Part shown: positions 24,153 through 34,212 of the stretch, in pieces | Position numbering within the stretch: the stretch's first letter is position 1 | Layout: each line of letters begins with the position of its first letter | NCBI GenBank assembly: GCA_040510375.1 | Contig: JBEVJC010000034.1 | Coordinates: 225,716 to 289,715 of the forward strand | DNA length: 64,000 nucleotides | Reading direction: 5' to 3' | Source of the DNA: JBEVJC01 sp040510375 | GTDB taxonomy: Bacteria > Bacteroidota > Bacteroidia > Chitinophagales > Chitinophagaceae | Notes under the pieces: model-generated | What the model saw: the letters and a program-made list of their open reading frames with translations, nothing else | What the model was told of the DNA's origin: nothing | Databases searched by the model: none | Position numbers and translations under genes: made by a program

Positions 24153-27100
24153 ATGAGAAAATTACCCCTACTAGGGCTTGCTATGTTTTTGATGGTAAGC
24201 CAGCTACTTTTCGCCCAGACGAAAACCATCAGTGGGAAAGTCACCGACCGCAGGGACGGTTCACCGCTTCCGGGAGTTTCTGTCCAGGTTAAGGGTACAT
24301 CTACCGGAGCGGTAACAGGCACCGACGGGACTTTCAGTTTCACCGCGCCGGCCAGCGCCTCTACCCTGGTCGTTTCATCTTTAGGTTTTGACAGTCAGGA
24401 AATTGCCGTTAGCGGTTCCCTTCTTTCCATTTCACTTGTTAATGAGGAATCCAGAAATCTGGAAGAAATTGTAGTGGTTGGTTATGGAACAAAGATTAAA
24501 AAAGACCTTACCGGAAACATTGCCACGGTTAAGGGTTCAGAAATCCAGGGTACCCCCGTTTCAAATTTCAATCAGGCCCTTCAGGGTCGGGCTGCAGGGG
24601 TTTTTGTTGAGGCAAACAACGGTAAAGTTGGTGAGGGTGTGAAAATCCTGATCCGGGGTTCGAGCTCAATTTCCGGCTCCAATGCTCCACTTTATGTTAT
24701 TGATGGAGTTCCGATCAACACTTCTACTTATTCCGGCAACGCCATCGCCGACATTAATTTTAATGATGTGGAATCATTCGATATCCTCAAGGATGCGTCA
24801 GCCGCCTCAATTTATGGATCGCGCGCAGCAAATGGGGTGGTTCTGATCACTACCAAAAAAGGAAAAGCAGGGAAAACGGTAGTGCAGCTGAACAGTCAAT
24901 ACGGAACCAACAGGCCTACCAACCTTCGTGGATTCCTGAATGCAAGCGAGTATGTGGAACTTATCAGGGAAGCTGCCATCAACTCGGATCTGGCAGATGG
25001 GTACGATCCGCTTGACCCTGCCAATTATCCCGACTCGTATCTGGAATATGTTGAACTGACAATGGATGATATTTCGGGACATACCAGCTGGCGCGACGGA
25101 TTGACGAATACAAACTGGGAAAAGAAAGCTTTTAATTATGATGCAAAGACCTATGCAGTGGATGTGTCTGCATCGGGTGGAACAGAAAAAACAAAGTTCT
25201 ATCTGAGCTCTTCACTTAACAGGCAGGATGGAATCCTTATCGGAAATAATTTCCGCAGGATCTCTGCCCGTTTCAATCTTGACCATGCTGTATCTGAGCA
25301 ATTCAAGGTTGGATTTAATCTGAGTGTGGCACAGACCACTGCAAACCGGGTGTCGGCAGACAATGCATTTTCCACGCCTATGCAGATTGTGGCATTATCG
25401 CCCATCACACCATTTGCCAATGAAGATGGAGTTCCTTATAACTCACCGGTGACCACCTATCCAAACCCGTATGTTGATTATACAGACGGCAAATATGAAT
25501 CTATTACCTATCGTAACATCGGTAACGTATTTGGTCAGTATAATTTCACACCTTCCATATTCTTCCGCACCGAGTTTGGTATCGATGTCCAGAATCAGAA
25601 TGATGACCAGTTTTATGGTTTTAATACGGATGCCGGATCAGGAACCAATGGTTATGGTGAATCGGACTGGTTCAGGTCGCTTGATTATAACGTAAACAAT
25701 TATTTCACTTTTAAAAAGATGTTTGGTCAAAAGCACGACTTTGATGCCACAGCTGGTATGTCCTACCAGCGGTACAATTCCGAATATGCGGAAATATACG
25801 GACAGCAGTTCCCGGTGGAGGACCTGAAGAAACTTGCGAGTTCAGCACTTATTACCGGGGGTACTTCAGTTGAAAGCAATTCTTCCTTCCTGTCTTATTT
25901 TGCGCGGGCCAACTACAAATTTGACAATAAATACCTGCTCGCTTTAAGTGGGCGTATTGATGGATCATCCCGTTTCGGTAAAGACAATCAGTATGGATTT
26001 TTTCCTGCAGTATCTGCCGGATGGATCATGTCGGAAGAATCTTTCATGAGAAATTCCAGCATATTGAGTTTCCTGAAAATCCGCGGTAGCTGGGGGCTTA
26101 CCGGGAATGCAGAAGGCTTTGGCGATTTCGGATCACTAGGACTCTGGAACGCCGGTTCATACAACGGAACCAGCGGCCTGACTCCAACGCAGCTTGCAAA
26201 CAGCAAACTGCAATGGGAGAAGTCGGACCAGGTCGATATCGGAATCGATTTCGGATTTCTCCGCAACAGGATCAGCGGCCAGATAGATTTTTACAACAGG
26301 AAAACAAAAGACCTGATCTATAATGTGCCGGTTCCTTCCAACTCCGGTTTCACCACCCAACTTACCAACGTGGGTTCAATGCAAAACAAGGGATTTGAAT
26401 TTGTATTGAATACAGAAAACGTCATTCTTGGCGGGTTCAGATGGAGCTCGAATATTAATGCCTCCTTCAACCGGAACAAACTATTGAAACTCGATGGATC
26501 GCAGACGATAATACCGGGAAATGACGGGCGTTACCTGAACTCGCTGATAGTTGGTGAATCGATCGGTGTGTTTTACGGACCGAAGTATGCAGGTGTTGAT
26601 CCCGCAAATGGCGATGCACTTTATTATCAGGCCGATGGTAAAACAACCACCGCCAGTTATAATGCAGCCGGTAATTTCGTAGTGGGAAATCCCAATCCAA
26701 AAGTAATTGCCGGATTTGGTAATACATTCTCATTTAAAGGCATTGAACTAAATGTCTTATTCCAGGGTGTTTTTGGTAACCAGGTAATGAATGGAGCCGG
26801 TGGATTTATGTCGGCCAGTTTCGACTATTTTGATAACCAGACACGTGAAATATTAGACCGCTGGCAGAACCCGGGCGATATCACCAATGAGCCACAGGTC
26901 CGTTTCCTCGGCGGCAATGGCATCAGCGCATCGAGCCGTTATATTTTTGATGCTGATTATGTCAGGCTGAAGAATATAACACTTGCCTACAATATCCCCG
27001 CTGCCCTTGTACGCAAATTCAGGATCAGCAGTGCAAAAGTGTATGTAACCGCTGTTAACCTGATAACCTTTACGGATTATCCCGGATGGGATCCCGAGGT

Positions 27101-27209
27101 TAATACTGATTACCGGGGAGCCACCAATGGCAACAGGAATCAGGGTGCAGACTTCTATGCTGCCCCGCAGATCAGAAACATCTCCTTTGGTCTAAACCTG
27201 GGGTTCTAA
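24153..27209 (+). CDS. SusC/RagA family TonB-linked outer membrane protein
   Basis: A 1018-aa TonB-dependent transporter. The start was set to the ATG at 24153, which gives the signal peptide MRKLPLLGLAMFLMVSQLLFA; the longer frame lacks an initiator. Order of domains: CarboxypepD_reg-like (TISGKVTDRRDGSPLPGVSV, about 25-105), plug domain starting at LEEIVVVGYGTKIKKDLTG with SSISGSNAPLYVIDGVPI, then a 22-strand barrel ending in the aromatic residue of FGLNLGF. It pairs with the SusD-like lipoprotein 24 bp downstream. No glycoside hydrolase or ECF sigma/anti-sigma pair is near, so the substrate is open; peptides are possible given the peptidase gene after susD. Confidence 0.93.
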   Translation: MRKLPLLGLAMFLMVSQLLFAQTKTISGKVTDRRDGSPLPGVSVQVKGTSTGAVTGTDGTFSFTAPASASTLVVSSLGFDSQEIAVSGSLLSISLVNEESRNLEEIVVVGYGTKIKKDLTGNIATVKGSEIQGTPVSNFNQALQGRAAGVFVEANNGKVGEGVKILIRGSSSISGSNAPLYVIDGVPINTSTYSGNAIADINFNDVESFDILKDASAASIYGSRAANGVVLITTKKGKAGKTVVQLNSQYGTNRPTNLRGFLNASEYVELIREAAINSDLADGYDPLDPANYPDSYLEYVELTMDDISGHTSWRDGLTNTNWEKKAFNYDAKTYAVDVSASGGTEKTKFYLSSSLNRQDGILIGNNFRRISARFNLDHAVSEQFKVGFNLSVAQTTANRVSADNAFSTPMQIVALSPITPFANEDGVPYNSPVTTYPNPYVDYTDGKYESITYRNIGNVFGQYNFTPSIFFRTEFGIDVQNQNDDQFYGFNTDAGSGTNGYGESDWFRSLDYNVNNYFTFKKMFGQKHDFDATAGMSYQRYNSEYAEIYGQQFPVEDLKKLASSALITGGTSVESNSSFLSYFARANYKFDNKYLLALSGRIDGSSRFGKDNQYGFFPAVSAGWIMSEESFMRNSSILSFLKIRGSWGLTGNAEGFGDFGSLGLWNAGSYNGTSGLTPTQLANSKLQWEKSDQVDIGIDFGFLRNRISGQIDFYNRKTKDLIYNVPVPSNSGFTTQLTNVGSMQNKGFEFVLNTENVILGGFRWSSNINASFNRNKLLKLDGSQTIIPGNDGRYLNSLIVGESIGVFYGPKYAGVDPANGDALYYQADGKTTTASYNAAGNFVVGNPNPKVIAGFGNTFSFKGIELNVLFQGVFGNQVMNGAGGFMSASFDYFDNQTREILDRWQNPGDITNEPQVRFLGGNGISASSRYIFDADYVRLKNITLAYNIPAALVRKFRISSAKVYVTAVNLITFTDYPGWDPEVNTDYRGATNGNRNQGADFYAAPQIRNISFGLNLGF

Positions 27210-27233
27210 TTATTTAATCTGAAATTGAGTAAC

Positions 27234-28577
27234 ATGAAAAAAATATTCATAATCATTTTGTCGACAGGTTTCTTAATGTCATCCTGCTCAAAAAAGCTGG
27301 AAATCCTGCCGACACAAAGTATCGATGAATCCATCGTTTTCACCAGCGATGCAAATATCAAGGCAGCACTGGTAGGTGCATACGATGGGGTGAGCGCTGC
27401 CTCCTTGTTCGGCGGCGACCTTCAACTGTACTCTGAATTGCAGGCAGCAGATGGTGAAATCAGGTGGGCAGGAACATTTAACCAGCCCCGCGAAATTTAT
27501 CTCAAGGATATACTTACAAATAACAGTTATGTGACCGCCACTTACAACAGGGCTTATTACACAATCAATATCTGTAATAATATCCTGGCGGCGATCGATA
27601 TTGTGGATGAAGATGATCGCGACAGGGTGAAAGGTGAAGCCCTGTTTATCCGGGGGACAGTTTATTTTGAACTGGTCAAATTATATGCGAAGCCTTATAG
27701 CGGCGGAAATATGTCGACACCTGGCCTCCAGCTGATCACCACACCAACCCTGGGTAATATTTCTGAATCGAATTTCGTACCGCGCAGTTCACTCGCAGAT
27801 ACCTATGCGCTGATCCTGGCCGACCTGACCCAGTCCAAATCGTTACTGCCCGGCCAAAATGATGTTTACGCCACCACCTACGCGGCATCTGCGATCCTTT
27901 CCAGGGTTTATCTTCAAATGGCCGACTACCCCAAGGCGCGTGATGAAGCAAATACGATTATTGAGAGTGATGAATTTGCCCTCAACAGTACATATGCTGC
28001 TGCGTTTAATAATACCAGCAATAGCCCCGAAGATATTTTTGCTATCCAGGTAACTGCCCAGGACGGTTCGAATGATATGTTTGTATTCTGGTCAACACTG
28101 CCGAATGGTGCCCGTGATGGCGACGTTGATGTACTTAATAAACATATCAGCCTGTATGACACTGCTGATGCACGCCTGGGTTTGTTTTTTCCTGATGGTG
28201 TAAATATTTTCCGCAGTGGTAAATGGCGCCTGCAGTACAGGAACCTTTCAATAGTCCGTCTGGCCGAAATGTACCTGACCCGTGCAGAATGTAATTTCCG
28301 GCTGGGCACAGCGGTTGGTGCAACACCTGACGAAGATATCAATGAAACAATCAGGGACAGGGCCGCTCTTGGTCCCGTTGCCATCACATTGGCCTCCATA
28401 CTCTTCGAACGCAAACTGGAACTGGCACATGAAGGGCAGGCTATACATGATGTCAAAAGACTGAAGGGTAATGTAGATGGATTTGCCTTTGACGCCAAAG
28501 AACTGGTGTTCCCGATCCCGATTCGCGAAATCAATGCGGTTGGGGATATCCTCGAACAAAACGAAGGATACAATTAA
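27234..28577 (+). CDS. SusD/RagB family nutrient-binding lipoprotein
   Basis: A 447-aa surface lipoprotein. The start is the ATG at 27234; a TTG three codons earlier is less likely. The lipobox LMSSC places the lipidated Cys near residue 18. SusD features: TPR-like helices (YFELVKLYAKPYSGG), GDVDVLNKHISLYD, and the C-terminal FERKLELAHEGQAIHDVKRL with the usual end FPIPIREINA. It caps the SusC barrel and binds substrate outside the cell. susC and susD form an operon closed by a strong terminator. Confidence 0.92.
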   Translation: MKKIFIIILSTGFLMSSCSKKLEILPTQSIDESIVFTSDANIKAALVGAYDGVSAASLFGGDLQLYSELQAADGEIRWAGTFNQPREIYLKDILTNNSYVTATYNRAYYTINICNNILAAIDIVDEDDRDRVKGEALFIRGTVYFELVKLYAKPYSGGNMSTPGLQLITTPTLGNISESNFVPRSSLADTYALILADLTQSKSLLPGQNDVYATTYAASAILSRVYLQMADYPKARDEANTIIESDEFALNSTYAAAFNNTSNSPEDIFAIQVTAQDGSNDMFVFWSTLPNGARDGDVDVLNKHISLYDTADARLGLFFPDGVNIFRSGKWRLQYRNLSIVRLAEMYLTRAECNFRLGTAVGATPDEDINETIRDRAALGPVAITLASILFERKLELAHEGQAIHDVKRLKGNVDGFAFDAKELVFPIPIREINAVGDILEQNEGYN

Positions 28578-28589
28578 ACAATTCAATAA

Positions 28590-28646
28590 AAAGTGAAGGG
28601 AGACCCGGTTATAATGACCGGGTATTCCCTTCACTTTCCTTTTTTT
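28590..28646 (+). terminator. Strong terminator after susD
   Basis: AAAGTGAAGGGA pairs with TCCCTTCACTTT around an inner CCCGGT/ACCGGG stem, followed by a T run. Confidence 0.93.
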
Positions 28647-28671
28647 CCCTTACTTCGCTAAAAATAATCTG

Positions 28672-31191
28672 ATGGTTAAGAAGACCGGTCTATTGCTGTT
28701 TGTCATACTGAGCACTTTTTATTCTTTCGCCCAACTCAAATCACCAGAGCAGTTCCTGGGATACAAAATAGGTACCCGTTACACCCCACATTGGAAACTG
28801 GTTAGTTATTACCAGTATCTCGTACAAACTCTTCCGAAAACAGTAGAGGTTCGTCAGTACGGAGAAACAAACGAAGGACGACCGCTCCTGATGGTCTTTA
28901 TCGCTTCAGAAGAAAACCTGAAGAACCTTGAAAATATACGTCTTAACAACCTGCGACTGGCCAACCTCGCAAAGGATAAAATGGCGCCCTCAGAGTCGGC
29001 CCCGGCAATCGTCTGGCTTAGTTACAATGTTCACGGAAACGAAACTTCTTCTTCAGAAGCAGCACTGCTTGCAGCTTATGACCTGGCCGATCCGGCCAAT
29101 TCCAAAACAAAGGAATGGCTGAAGAATACCGTGGTGATCATCGATCCCTGTATCAATCCTGATGGTCGCGACCGCTATGTCAACTGGTTCAATACCATTG
29201 TAGGCAAACAATATAACCCGCGCCCCGATTCCCGCGAACATCGCGAACCATGGCCCGGAGGACGAAGCAACCATTATAATTTTGACCTCAACCGCGACTG
29301 GGCCTGGCAAACACAGGTGGAAACACAGCAACGGCTGATCCAGTATAACCAGTGGCTTCCGCAGGTGCATGTAGATTACCATGAACAGGGCATCAACTCG
29401 CCCTATTATTTTGCCCCGGCCGCACAGCCATATCACGAGATCATCACAAAATGGCAACGCGACTTCCAGGTAAGTATCGGGAAAAACCACGCGAAATATT
29501 TTGACCGCAACGGATGGTTATATTTTACCAAAGAAGTATTCGACCTGTTTTATCCTTCCTATGGAGATACCTATCCGATTTATAATGGTGGAATCGGGAT
29601 GACTTATGAACAGGGTGGCGGTGGTGCCGGCGGACTTGGTGTAACTACTGATGAAGACGATACACTTACCCTTGTCGACCGCGTGATGCATCACTATACA
29701 ACTTCCCTGAGCACCGTGGAAGTTTCTTCTGTCAACAATACCAGCCTGATTAAAGAATTCCGTAAGTTTTTCAATGATGCAGTTGCCGGATCGGTTGGTG
29801 AATACAAATCATACCTGATTAAATCTTCACCGGAAGATGCCGATCGCCTGTCTGCCTTCCTGAAGCTGATGGATCGTAACCTGATCCGTTATTCATCCGG
29901 AAGCGGTGCAGGTCGCGGGTACAATTACATGACCGGCAAGGAAGAAAATTTTACCGCAGGTACAGGGGATATAATTATCTCTGCGGCGCAACCAAAGGCC
30001 GCGCTGGTAAAAGTATTATTTGAACCAAACTCCCGACTGGTTGATTCAGCAACCTACGATATCACAGCATGGGCCATGCCATATGTATTCGGGCTGAAGG
30101 CCTTCGCGTCAAAGGCTGTTATAAACACATCAGGAAATATTGCAACTGTCGATACTTTAAAAAATCCGGTAACTGATGCTTATGGGTATGTGGTGAAATG
30201 GCAGGGAATGTCTTCCGCAAAAGTAACTTCAGCCCTCTTACAAAAAGGTGTCAAACTCCGTTATGCCGAACGCCCGTTTGAAGTAGACGGTCAGGCCTTT
30301 CCCAACGGATCCATCATTATTATAAAAAACGGGAATGAAGGATTTGGTACAGGACTCTGGGCATTTGTAGCCGGGATCTGTAATGAAAATAAAATTAAGA
30401 TGACACCCATCACCACTGGTATGGTTGATAAAGGATTTGATTTCGGCAGCTCAAAAGTGCACCCGATGAAAGCGCCGAAGGTGGCGCTGTTAACTGGGGA
30501 TGGAGTGAGTTCACTTGGTGCAGGGGAGGTCTGGCATTTTATGGAAAGGGAACTGCAGTATCCGGTTACCCTGATCAACGCCAATGATTTCAGCCGAGCA
30601 CTGTGGAATGAGATCGATGTACTGGTGATGCCCGATGGTATGTATCGTTTCCTGAACGATAAAACGCTCGCCACCCAGTTTTATACCTGGATCCAGGCAG
30701 GCGGCCGTGTGGTGGCGCTTGAAGGCGCTGTGAGCCAGCTGGCGGGGCAGGAATGGAGTGCACTCAAGATCAGGAAGTCGGAAGATACTACCGGAAAAAA
30801 AGATCCGTACAAAGCCCTGAAGCCATTTGACGAACGGTTGAAAGAAAACCTTCCCGACTACACACCAGGTGCAATCTATAAAGTAGATGTGGACAATACC
30901 CATCCGCTGATGTTCGGATATCCCAATTATTATTACACCCTTAAACAGGATGCGTCGATCTATGATTTTATGAAAGACGGATGGAATGTGGGTGTGATCA
31001 AAAAGGAAAGCCAGTTATCCGGTTTCGTGGGATATAAACTCAAAAGTAAACTGAAAGACGGATTGGTATTTGGTGTCCAGGATGCAGGTCGCGGTACAGT
31101 AACCTATCTCACCGACGATGTGTTATTCCGTAATTTCTGGGAGAATGGGAAACTGATGTTTTGTAATGCGTTGTTCATGGTGGGACAATAA
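28672..31191 (+). CDS. M14 family zinc carboxypeptidase, exported
   Basis: An 839-aa protein with signal peptide MVKKTGLLLFVILSTFYSFA. The M14 zinc site is intact: His121 and Glu124 in NVHGNETSSSE, and a later His in QVHVDYHEQG; the catalytic Glu is in GMTYEQGGG. RDWAWQTQVETQQR supplies the substrate-binding Arg context. Beyond about residue 500 comes an extra region with a class I glutamine-amidotransferase-like fold (VALLTGDGVSSLG, DVLVMPDGMYR), typical of large Bacteroidota M14 proteins. It cleaves C-terminal or gamma-linked amino acids from peptides, probably in the periplasm. It follows susCD but after a terminator. Confidence 0.9.
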   Translation: MVKKTGLLLFVILSTFYSFAQLKSPEQFLGYKIGTRYTPHWKLVSYYQYLVQTLPKTVEVRQYGETNEGRPLLMVFIASEENLKNLENIRLNNLRLANLAKDKMAPSESAPAIVWLSYNVHGNETSSSEAALLAAYDLADPANSKTKEWLKNTVVIIDPCINPDGRDRYVNWFNTIVGKQYNPRPDSREHREPWPGGRSNHYNFDLNRDWAWQTQVETQQRLIQYNQWLPQVHVDYHEQGINSPYYFAPAAQPYHEIITKWQRDFQVSIGKNHAKYFDRNGWLYFTKEVFDLFYPSYGDTYPIYNGGIGMTYEQGGGGAGGLGVTTDEDDTLTLVDRVMHHYTTSLSTVEVSSVNNTSLIKEFRKFFNDAVAGSVGEYKSYLIKSSPEDADRLSAFLKLMDRNLIRYSSGSGAGRGYNYMTGKEENFTAGTGDIIISAAQPKAALVKVLFEPNSRLVDSATYDITAWAMPYVFGLKAFASKAVINTSGNIATVDTLKNPVTDAYGYVVKWQGMSSAKVTSALLQKGVKLRYAERPFEVDGQAFPNGSIIIIKNGNEGFGTGLWAFVAGICNENKIKMTPITTGMVDKGFDFGSSKVHPMKAPKVALLTGDGVSSLGAGEVWHFMERELQYPVTLINANDFSRALWNEIDVLVMPDGMYRFLNDKTLATQFYTWIQAGGRVVALEGAVSQLAGQEWSALKIRKSEDTTGKKDPYKALKPFDERLKENLPDYTPGAIYKVDVDNTHPLMFGYPNYYYTLKQDASIYDFMKDGWNVGVIKKESQLSGFVGYKLKSKLKDGLVFGVQDAGRGTVTYLTDDVLFRNFWENGKLMFCNALFMVGQ

Positions 31192-31217
31192 ACCATATAA
31201 CATAAATTAAAAAGTAA

Positions 31218-31252
31218 GGGCCCGCAGTGTTGCGGGCCCTTCTTAATTTTTT
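31218..31252. terminator. Terminator between the M14 peptidase gene and rng
   Basis: GGGCCCGCA, loop GTGT, TGCGGGCCC, then a T-rich tail on the plus strand. It best serves the M14 gene. Confidence 0.88.
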
Positions 31253-31322
31253 GCAGGAGTTTCGCTGAGTCAGGGATGTGGATGTTTTCCCGGTTAGCCG
31301 AAACGGTAGTCAGTTATTCAGG

Positions 31323-32876
31323 TCAGAGTTTGATCTCGTCTTCATGCTGGTCGAAGAATTTGTATTCGGTAAGGTGATAACCGGTATCGGCCTGTACCCT
31401 TGTCTTCTGTCCAAATTTTTTATTCCATTTCGCCATCTTGGTAGCCCAGGGCCAGCCTTTAGTCAGGTAGGCATACATGATCGGGTTGACAACGATTTTA
31501 AGATTCTTGTTCTGATGGGTGATGAGGTAGCTGAGATTTTTTTCAATCTCATCTTCCAGCAGGATGGTTGAAGAGATCTTGCCGGTACCATTACAACTCG
31601 GACAAACTTCCTGTGTGTTGATATTCATTTCCGGCTTCATCCGCTGACGGGTGATCTGCATGATGCCGAATTTGGAAATGGGCAGCACGGCATGTTTGGC
31701 CCGGTCGGGGCTCATGAACTCTTCCATTTTCTCTACCAGGCGACGTTTGTTTTCCGGCAGTTTCATGTCGATGAAGTCGACAACGATAATGCCCCCGAGA
31801 TCGCGAAGCCTTAGCTGGCGGGCGATTTCATCGGCCGCTTCGAGATTGGTCTCGAGTGCATTCTGTTCCTGGTTATTACTGACACTCTTATAGCCGCTGT
31901 TCACGTCGATAACATGGAGCGCTTCGGTGTGTTCAATGATCAGGTACGCACCACTGTTCATGTTGACGGTCTTGCCAAACGAAGACTTAACCTGTTTGGT
32001 GATACCAAATGAATCAAAAATGGTAGATCCGTTCTGATAGTATGAAACGATATCTGCTTTTTCCGGCGCAATGCGCTGGATATAATTCTTTGTGTCGGCG
32101 AAAATATTGCGGTCGTTTACAACAATCTTGTTGAAGTCGGCATTGAGCAGGTCGCGCAGGATACTGTTTGTCTTTGTCTGCTCGCTCAGCACCTTTGCAG
32201 GTGGTGTTGCGCCTTTCAGGTTGCGCTGGATAGTCTTCCACATCTCAACCAGAGCAGAAAGATCTTCATGCAGTTCAGCTGTGTTCTTTCCTTCGGCAGC
32301 CGTTCGTACAATTACGCCAAAATTCTTTGGCTTGATTGCTTCAACGATCTTCTGCAGACGCTTGCGTTCTTCGGACGAATGGATCTTGCGGGACACCGCA
32401 ACGATATTGTTGAATGGAGTGATGACCACGAACCTGCCGGGCAGGGAAATTTCGCAGCTCAGACGTGGACCTTTTGCGGCAATAGGTTCCTTGAGGATCT
32501 GGACCAGGATATTTGGTTTACCACCCAATACCTCGTTGATCTTTCCGGTTTTAATGATCTCCGGTTCGTTCTCAAACTTTCCAAAGTCCATGCTTGTGTC
32601 ACTCTTGTCGGCCATTGTCTGGGCCGTAAATTTCAGGAGCGAACGGGCATAGGGACTCAGGTCCGTATAATGGAGGAAGGCATCTTTTTCAAAACCAACG
32701 TCCACGAACGCGGCATTTAATCCGGGAATGAGTTTTTTTACTTTACCTAAGTAAAGGTCCCCAACGGCAAAACGTGCATCTGTTTTTTCACTATGCAGCT
32801 CAACCAGTTTCCTGTCTTCCAGCAAGGCGATCTCTACACCCTGCGGGGCTGCATTAATAATGAGTTCTTTGTTCAT
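31323..32876 (-). CDS. rng: Ribonuclease E/G family protein
   Basis: A 517-aa endoribonuclease of RNase G length, without the RNase E C-terminal scaffold. An S1-like domain occupies about residues 35-125 (VGDLYLGKVKKLIPGLNAAFVDVG). The catalytic core follows, with DVNSGYKSV and GGIIVVDFIDM carrying the magnesium-binding aspartates, and the zinc-link CPSCNGTGKI. It cuts single-stranded AU-rich RNA for rRNA maturation and mRNA decay. The next gene upstream on this strand is the 31-codon ribosome-type gene, 244 bp away with a probable terminator between. Confidence 0.93.
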   Translation of the reverse strand: MNKELIINAAPQGVEIALLEDRKLVELHSEKTDARFAVGDLYLGKVKKLIPGLNAAFVDVGFEKDAFLHYTDLSPYARSLLKFTAQTMADKSDTSMDFGKFENEPEIIKTGKINEVLGGKPNILVQILKEPIAAKGPRLSCEISLPGRFVVITPFNNIVAVSRKIHSSEERKRLQKIVEAIKPKNFGVIVRTAAEGKNTAELHEDLSALVEMWKTIQRNLKGATPPAKVLSEQTKTNSILRDLLNADFNKIVVNDRNIFADTKNYIQRIAPEKADIVSYYQNGSTIFDSFGITKQVKSSFGKTVNMNSGAYLIIEHTEALHVIDVNSGYKSVSNNQEQNALETNLEAADEIARQLRLRDLGGIIVVDFIDMKLPENKRRLVEKMEEFMSPDRAKHAVLPISKFGIMQITRQRMKPEMNINTQEVCPSCNGTGKISSTILLEDEIEKNLSYLITHQNKNLKIVVNPIMYAYLTKGWPWATKMAKWNKKFGQKTRVQADTGYHLTEYKFFDQHEDEIKL

Positions 32877-33062
32877 TACAGCGTACTAATATATGTGACC
32901 ACCATAAAATGGTGCTGTTGTAAATACCATTTGCCATAAACGCGTACGGAATGCGGGAGGGAGAGTTGCAGCAGAGATCAGTGGGGGTGCAATCCGGTAC
33001 GACAAACAAACGATAATACAGAAGGAAAAGTATAAACTTCCCGGCATTCAAAAATTCAGCGG

Positions 33063-33095
33063 CGCCTGGGATCGCCCTGGTGGACGACCCAGGCG
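33063..33095 (-). terminator. Possible terminator of the 31-codon gene
   Basis: On the minus strand CGCCTGGG and CCCAGGCG pair around a 17-nt loop; the T run starts about 7 nt later, so it is a weaker candidate. Confidence 0.5.
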
Positions 33096-33120
33096 TCTTC
33101 TGAATCAGTAATGTACCGGT

Positions 33121-33216
33121 CTATTTATTTCTTTTCTTGTGACGGTTCTTTCTAAGTCTTTTTTTACGTTTATGCGTCGCAATTTTATGACGCTTTCTTT
33201 TCTTACCACAAGGCAT
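33121..33216 (-). CDS. 31-aa highly basic ribosome-type protein conserved in Bacteroidota
   Basis: The reading frame gives MPCGKKRKRHKIATHKRKK and then RLRKNRHKKRNK, 31 residues with about 19 Lys, Arg or His. From memory this matches a tiny protein found throughout Bacteroidota; I believe it corresponds to a subunit described in the Flavobacterium ribosome structure (bL38), but I cannot confirm the name. It would bind rRNA. The gene lies between rng and the TPR-protein gene on the same strand and is easily missed by gene finders because of its length. Confidence 0.75.
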   Translation of the reverse strand: MPCGKKRKRHKIATHKRKKRLRKNRHKKRNK

Positions 33217-33261
33217 ACTCAAATAATTTTTAGATCGTGTTTATAAATAAGTCGTTAAATG

Positions 33262-34128
33262 CTATTTCGATAATTCTGCTATCCTTCTCCGGATTTCTGT
33301 CTTTACATCTTCCCTGCTGATCTGACCGAGACTTTTCCCGTACCAGTAAGCTGCATTGGCTTTGTCCTTCTTACGTTCATAAATTTCGGCCAGCATCAGG
33401 ATCGCTTCCACATTGGTAGAGTCTATCCTGTTGACTGTTTCCAGCCGTCCTGTTGCTTTGTCGATCTGTCCCGAAACCATTGCGCCCTTTGCCAGTGTCA
33501 GCTGTGCATACACATTGTTGCTGTCTTTCTCAACCACCTCCCGGATCATGTTGATGCCGGTCATTGGTTGTTCCGAAATTCCACCAAAAAGGTAGCAGGC
33601 GCCGATTCCGACCTTCGCAGAATCATTGGCCGGATTGATCTTCAAAGAACGCTCAAACAGGTCCTTGGCCTGCAAGGCTTCCCACTGTCTTAACAACGGA
33701 TTTTCCTCATCCTGGAGTCTATCCAGAAATAAGCGGGCTGCAAAGGTCAGGGATTTTTCTGAATTTTCCAATCTTGCCGCCTCCCCTTCATAGAAGGCAT
33801 AAGGGTCAAACAACTGCATACTGTCGCCCCAGAAATGCGATAACTGATGAAACACTTCCATTTTCTGGTCCTTTACATCTCCACGCGTAATGGAAGATTC
33901 CAGCAGGGCCAGTCGGTTAACCTGTTCAGTATTAAGCTGCTTACGGGCAATATTGAGGATCGTGTCAGTAGTATACACCCAGGTTTCTGCACCGTGGTTG
34001 TGCCCATCCTCTGCCGAATGGGCTTCCTGGACCACCTCCTTTTTAGCAGGTACGGTACGTCCAAATTTAAAAATAATTATTATTGAGAGAAGGGCAATGC
34101 CTGCAATGATCCACTGTGGTTTCTTCAC
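33262..34128 (-). CDS. Membrane-anchored TPR protein
   Basis: A 288-aa protein. One N-terminal membrane segment (WIIAGIALLSIIIIFKFG, residues 5-22), a His- and acid-rich linker (EDGHNHGAETW), then tetratricopeptide helices: ARLENSEKSLTFAARLFLDR, LFERSLKINPANDSAKVGIG, VYAQLTLAKGAMVSGQIDKA and VEAILMLAEIYERKKDKANA. TPR arrays mediate protein contacts; the partner is not known. It lies 84 bp downstream of the HU gene in the same direction, a frequent arrangement in this phylum. Confidence 0.8.
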   Translation of the reverse strand: MKKPQWIIAGIALLSIIIIFKFGRTVPAKKEVVQEAHSAEDGHNHGAETWVYTTDTILNIARKQLNTEQVNRLALLESSITRGDVKDQKMEVFHQLSHFWGDSMQLFDPYAFYEGEAARLENSEKSLTFAARLFLDRLQDEENPLLRQWEALQAKDLFERSLKINPANDSAKVGIGACYLFGGISEQPMTGINMIREVVEKDSNNVYAQLTLAKGAMVSGQIDKATGRLETVNRIDSTNVEAILMLAEIYERKKDKANAAYWYGKSLGQISREDVKTEIRRRIAELSK

Positions 34129-34212
34129 CTTTTATGATTTGGATGGCGAAGTTACCAACGCGGGAGGAATGATCAATATATAAAATTTGAAAAAAATGTA
34201 TCAGGAATATCT

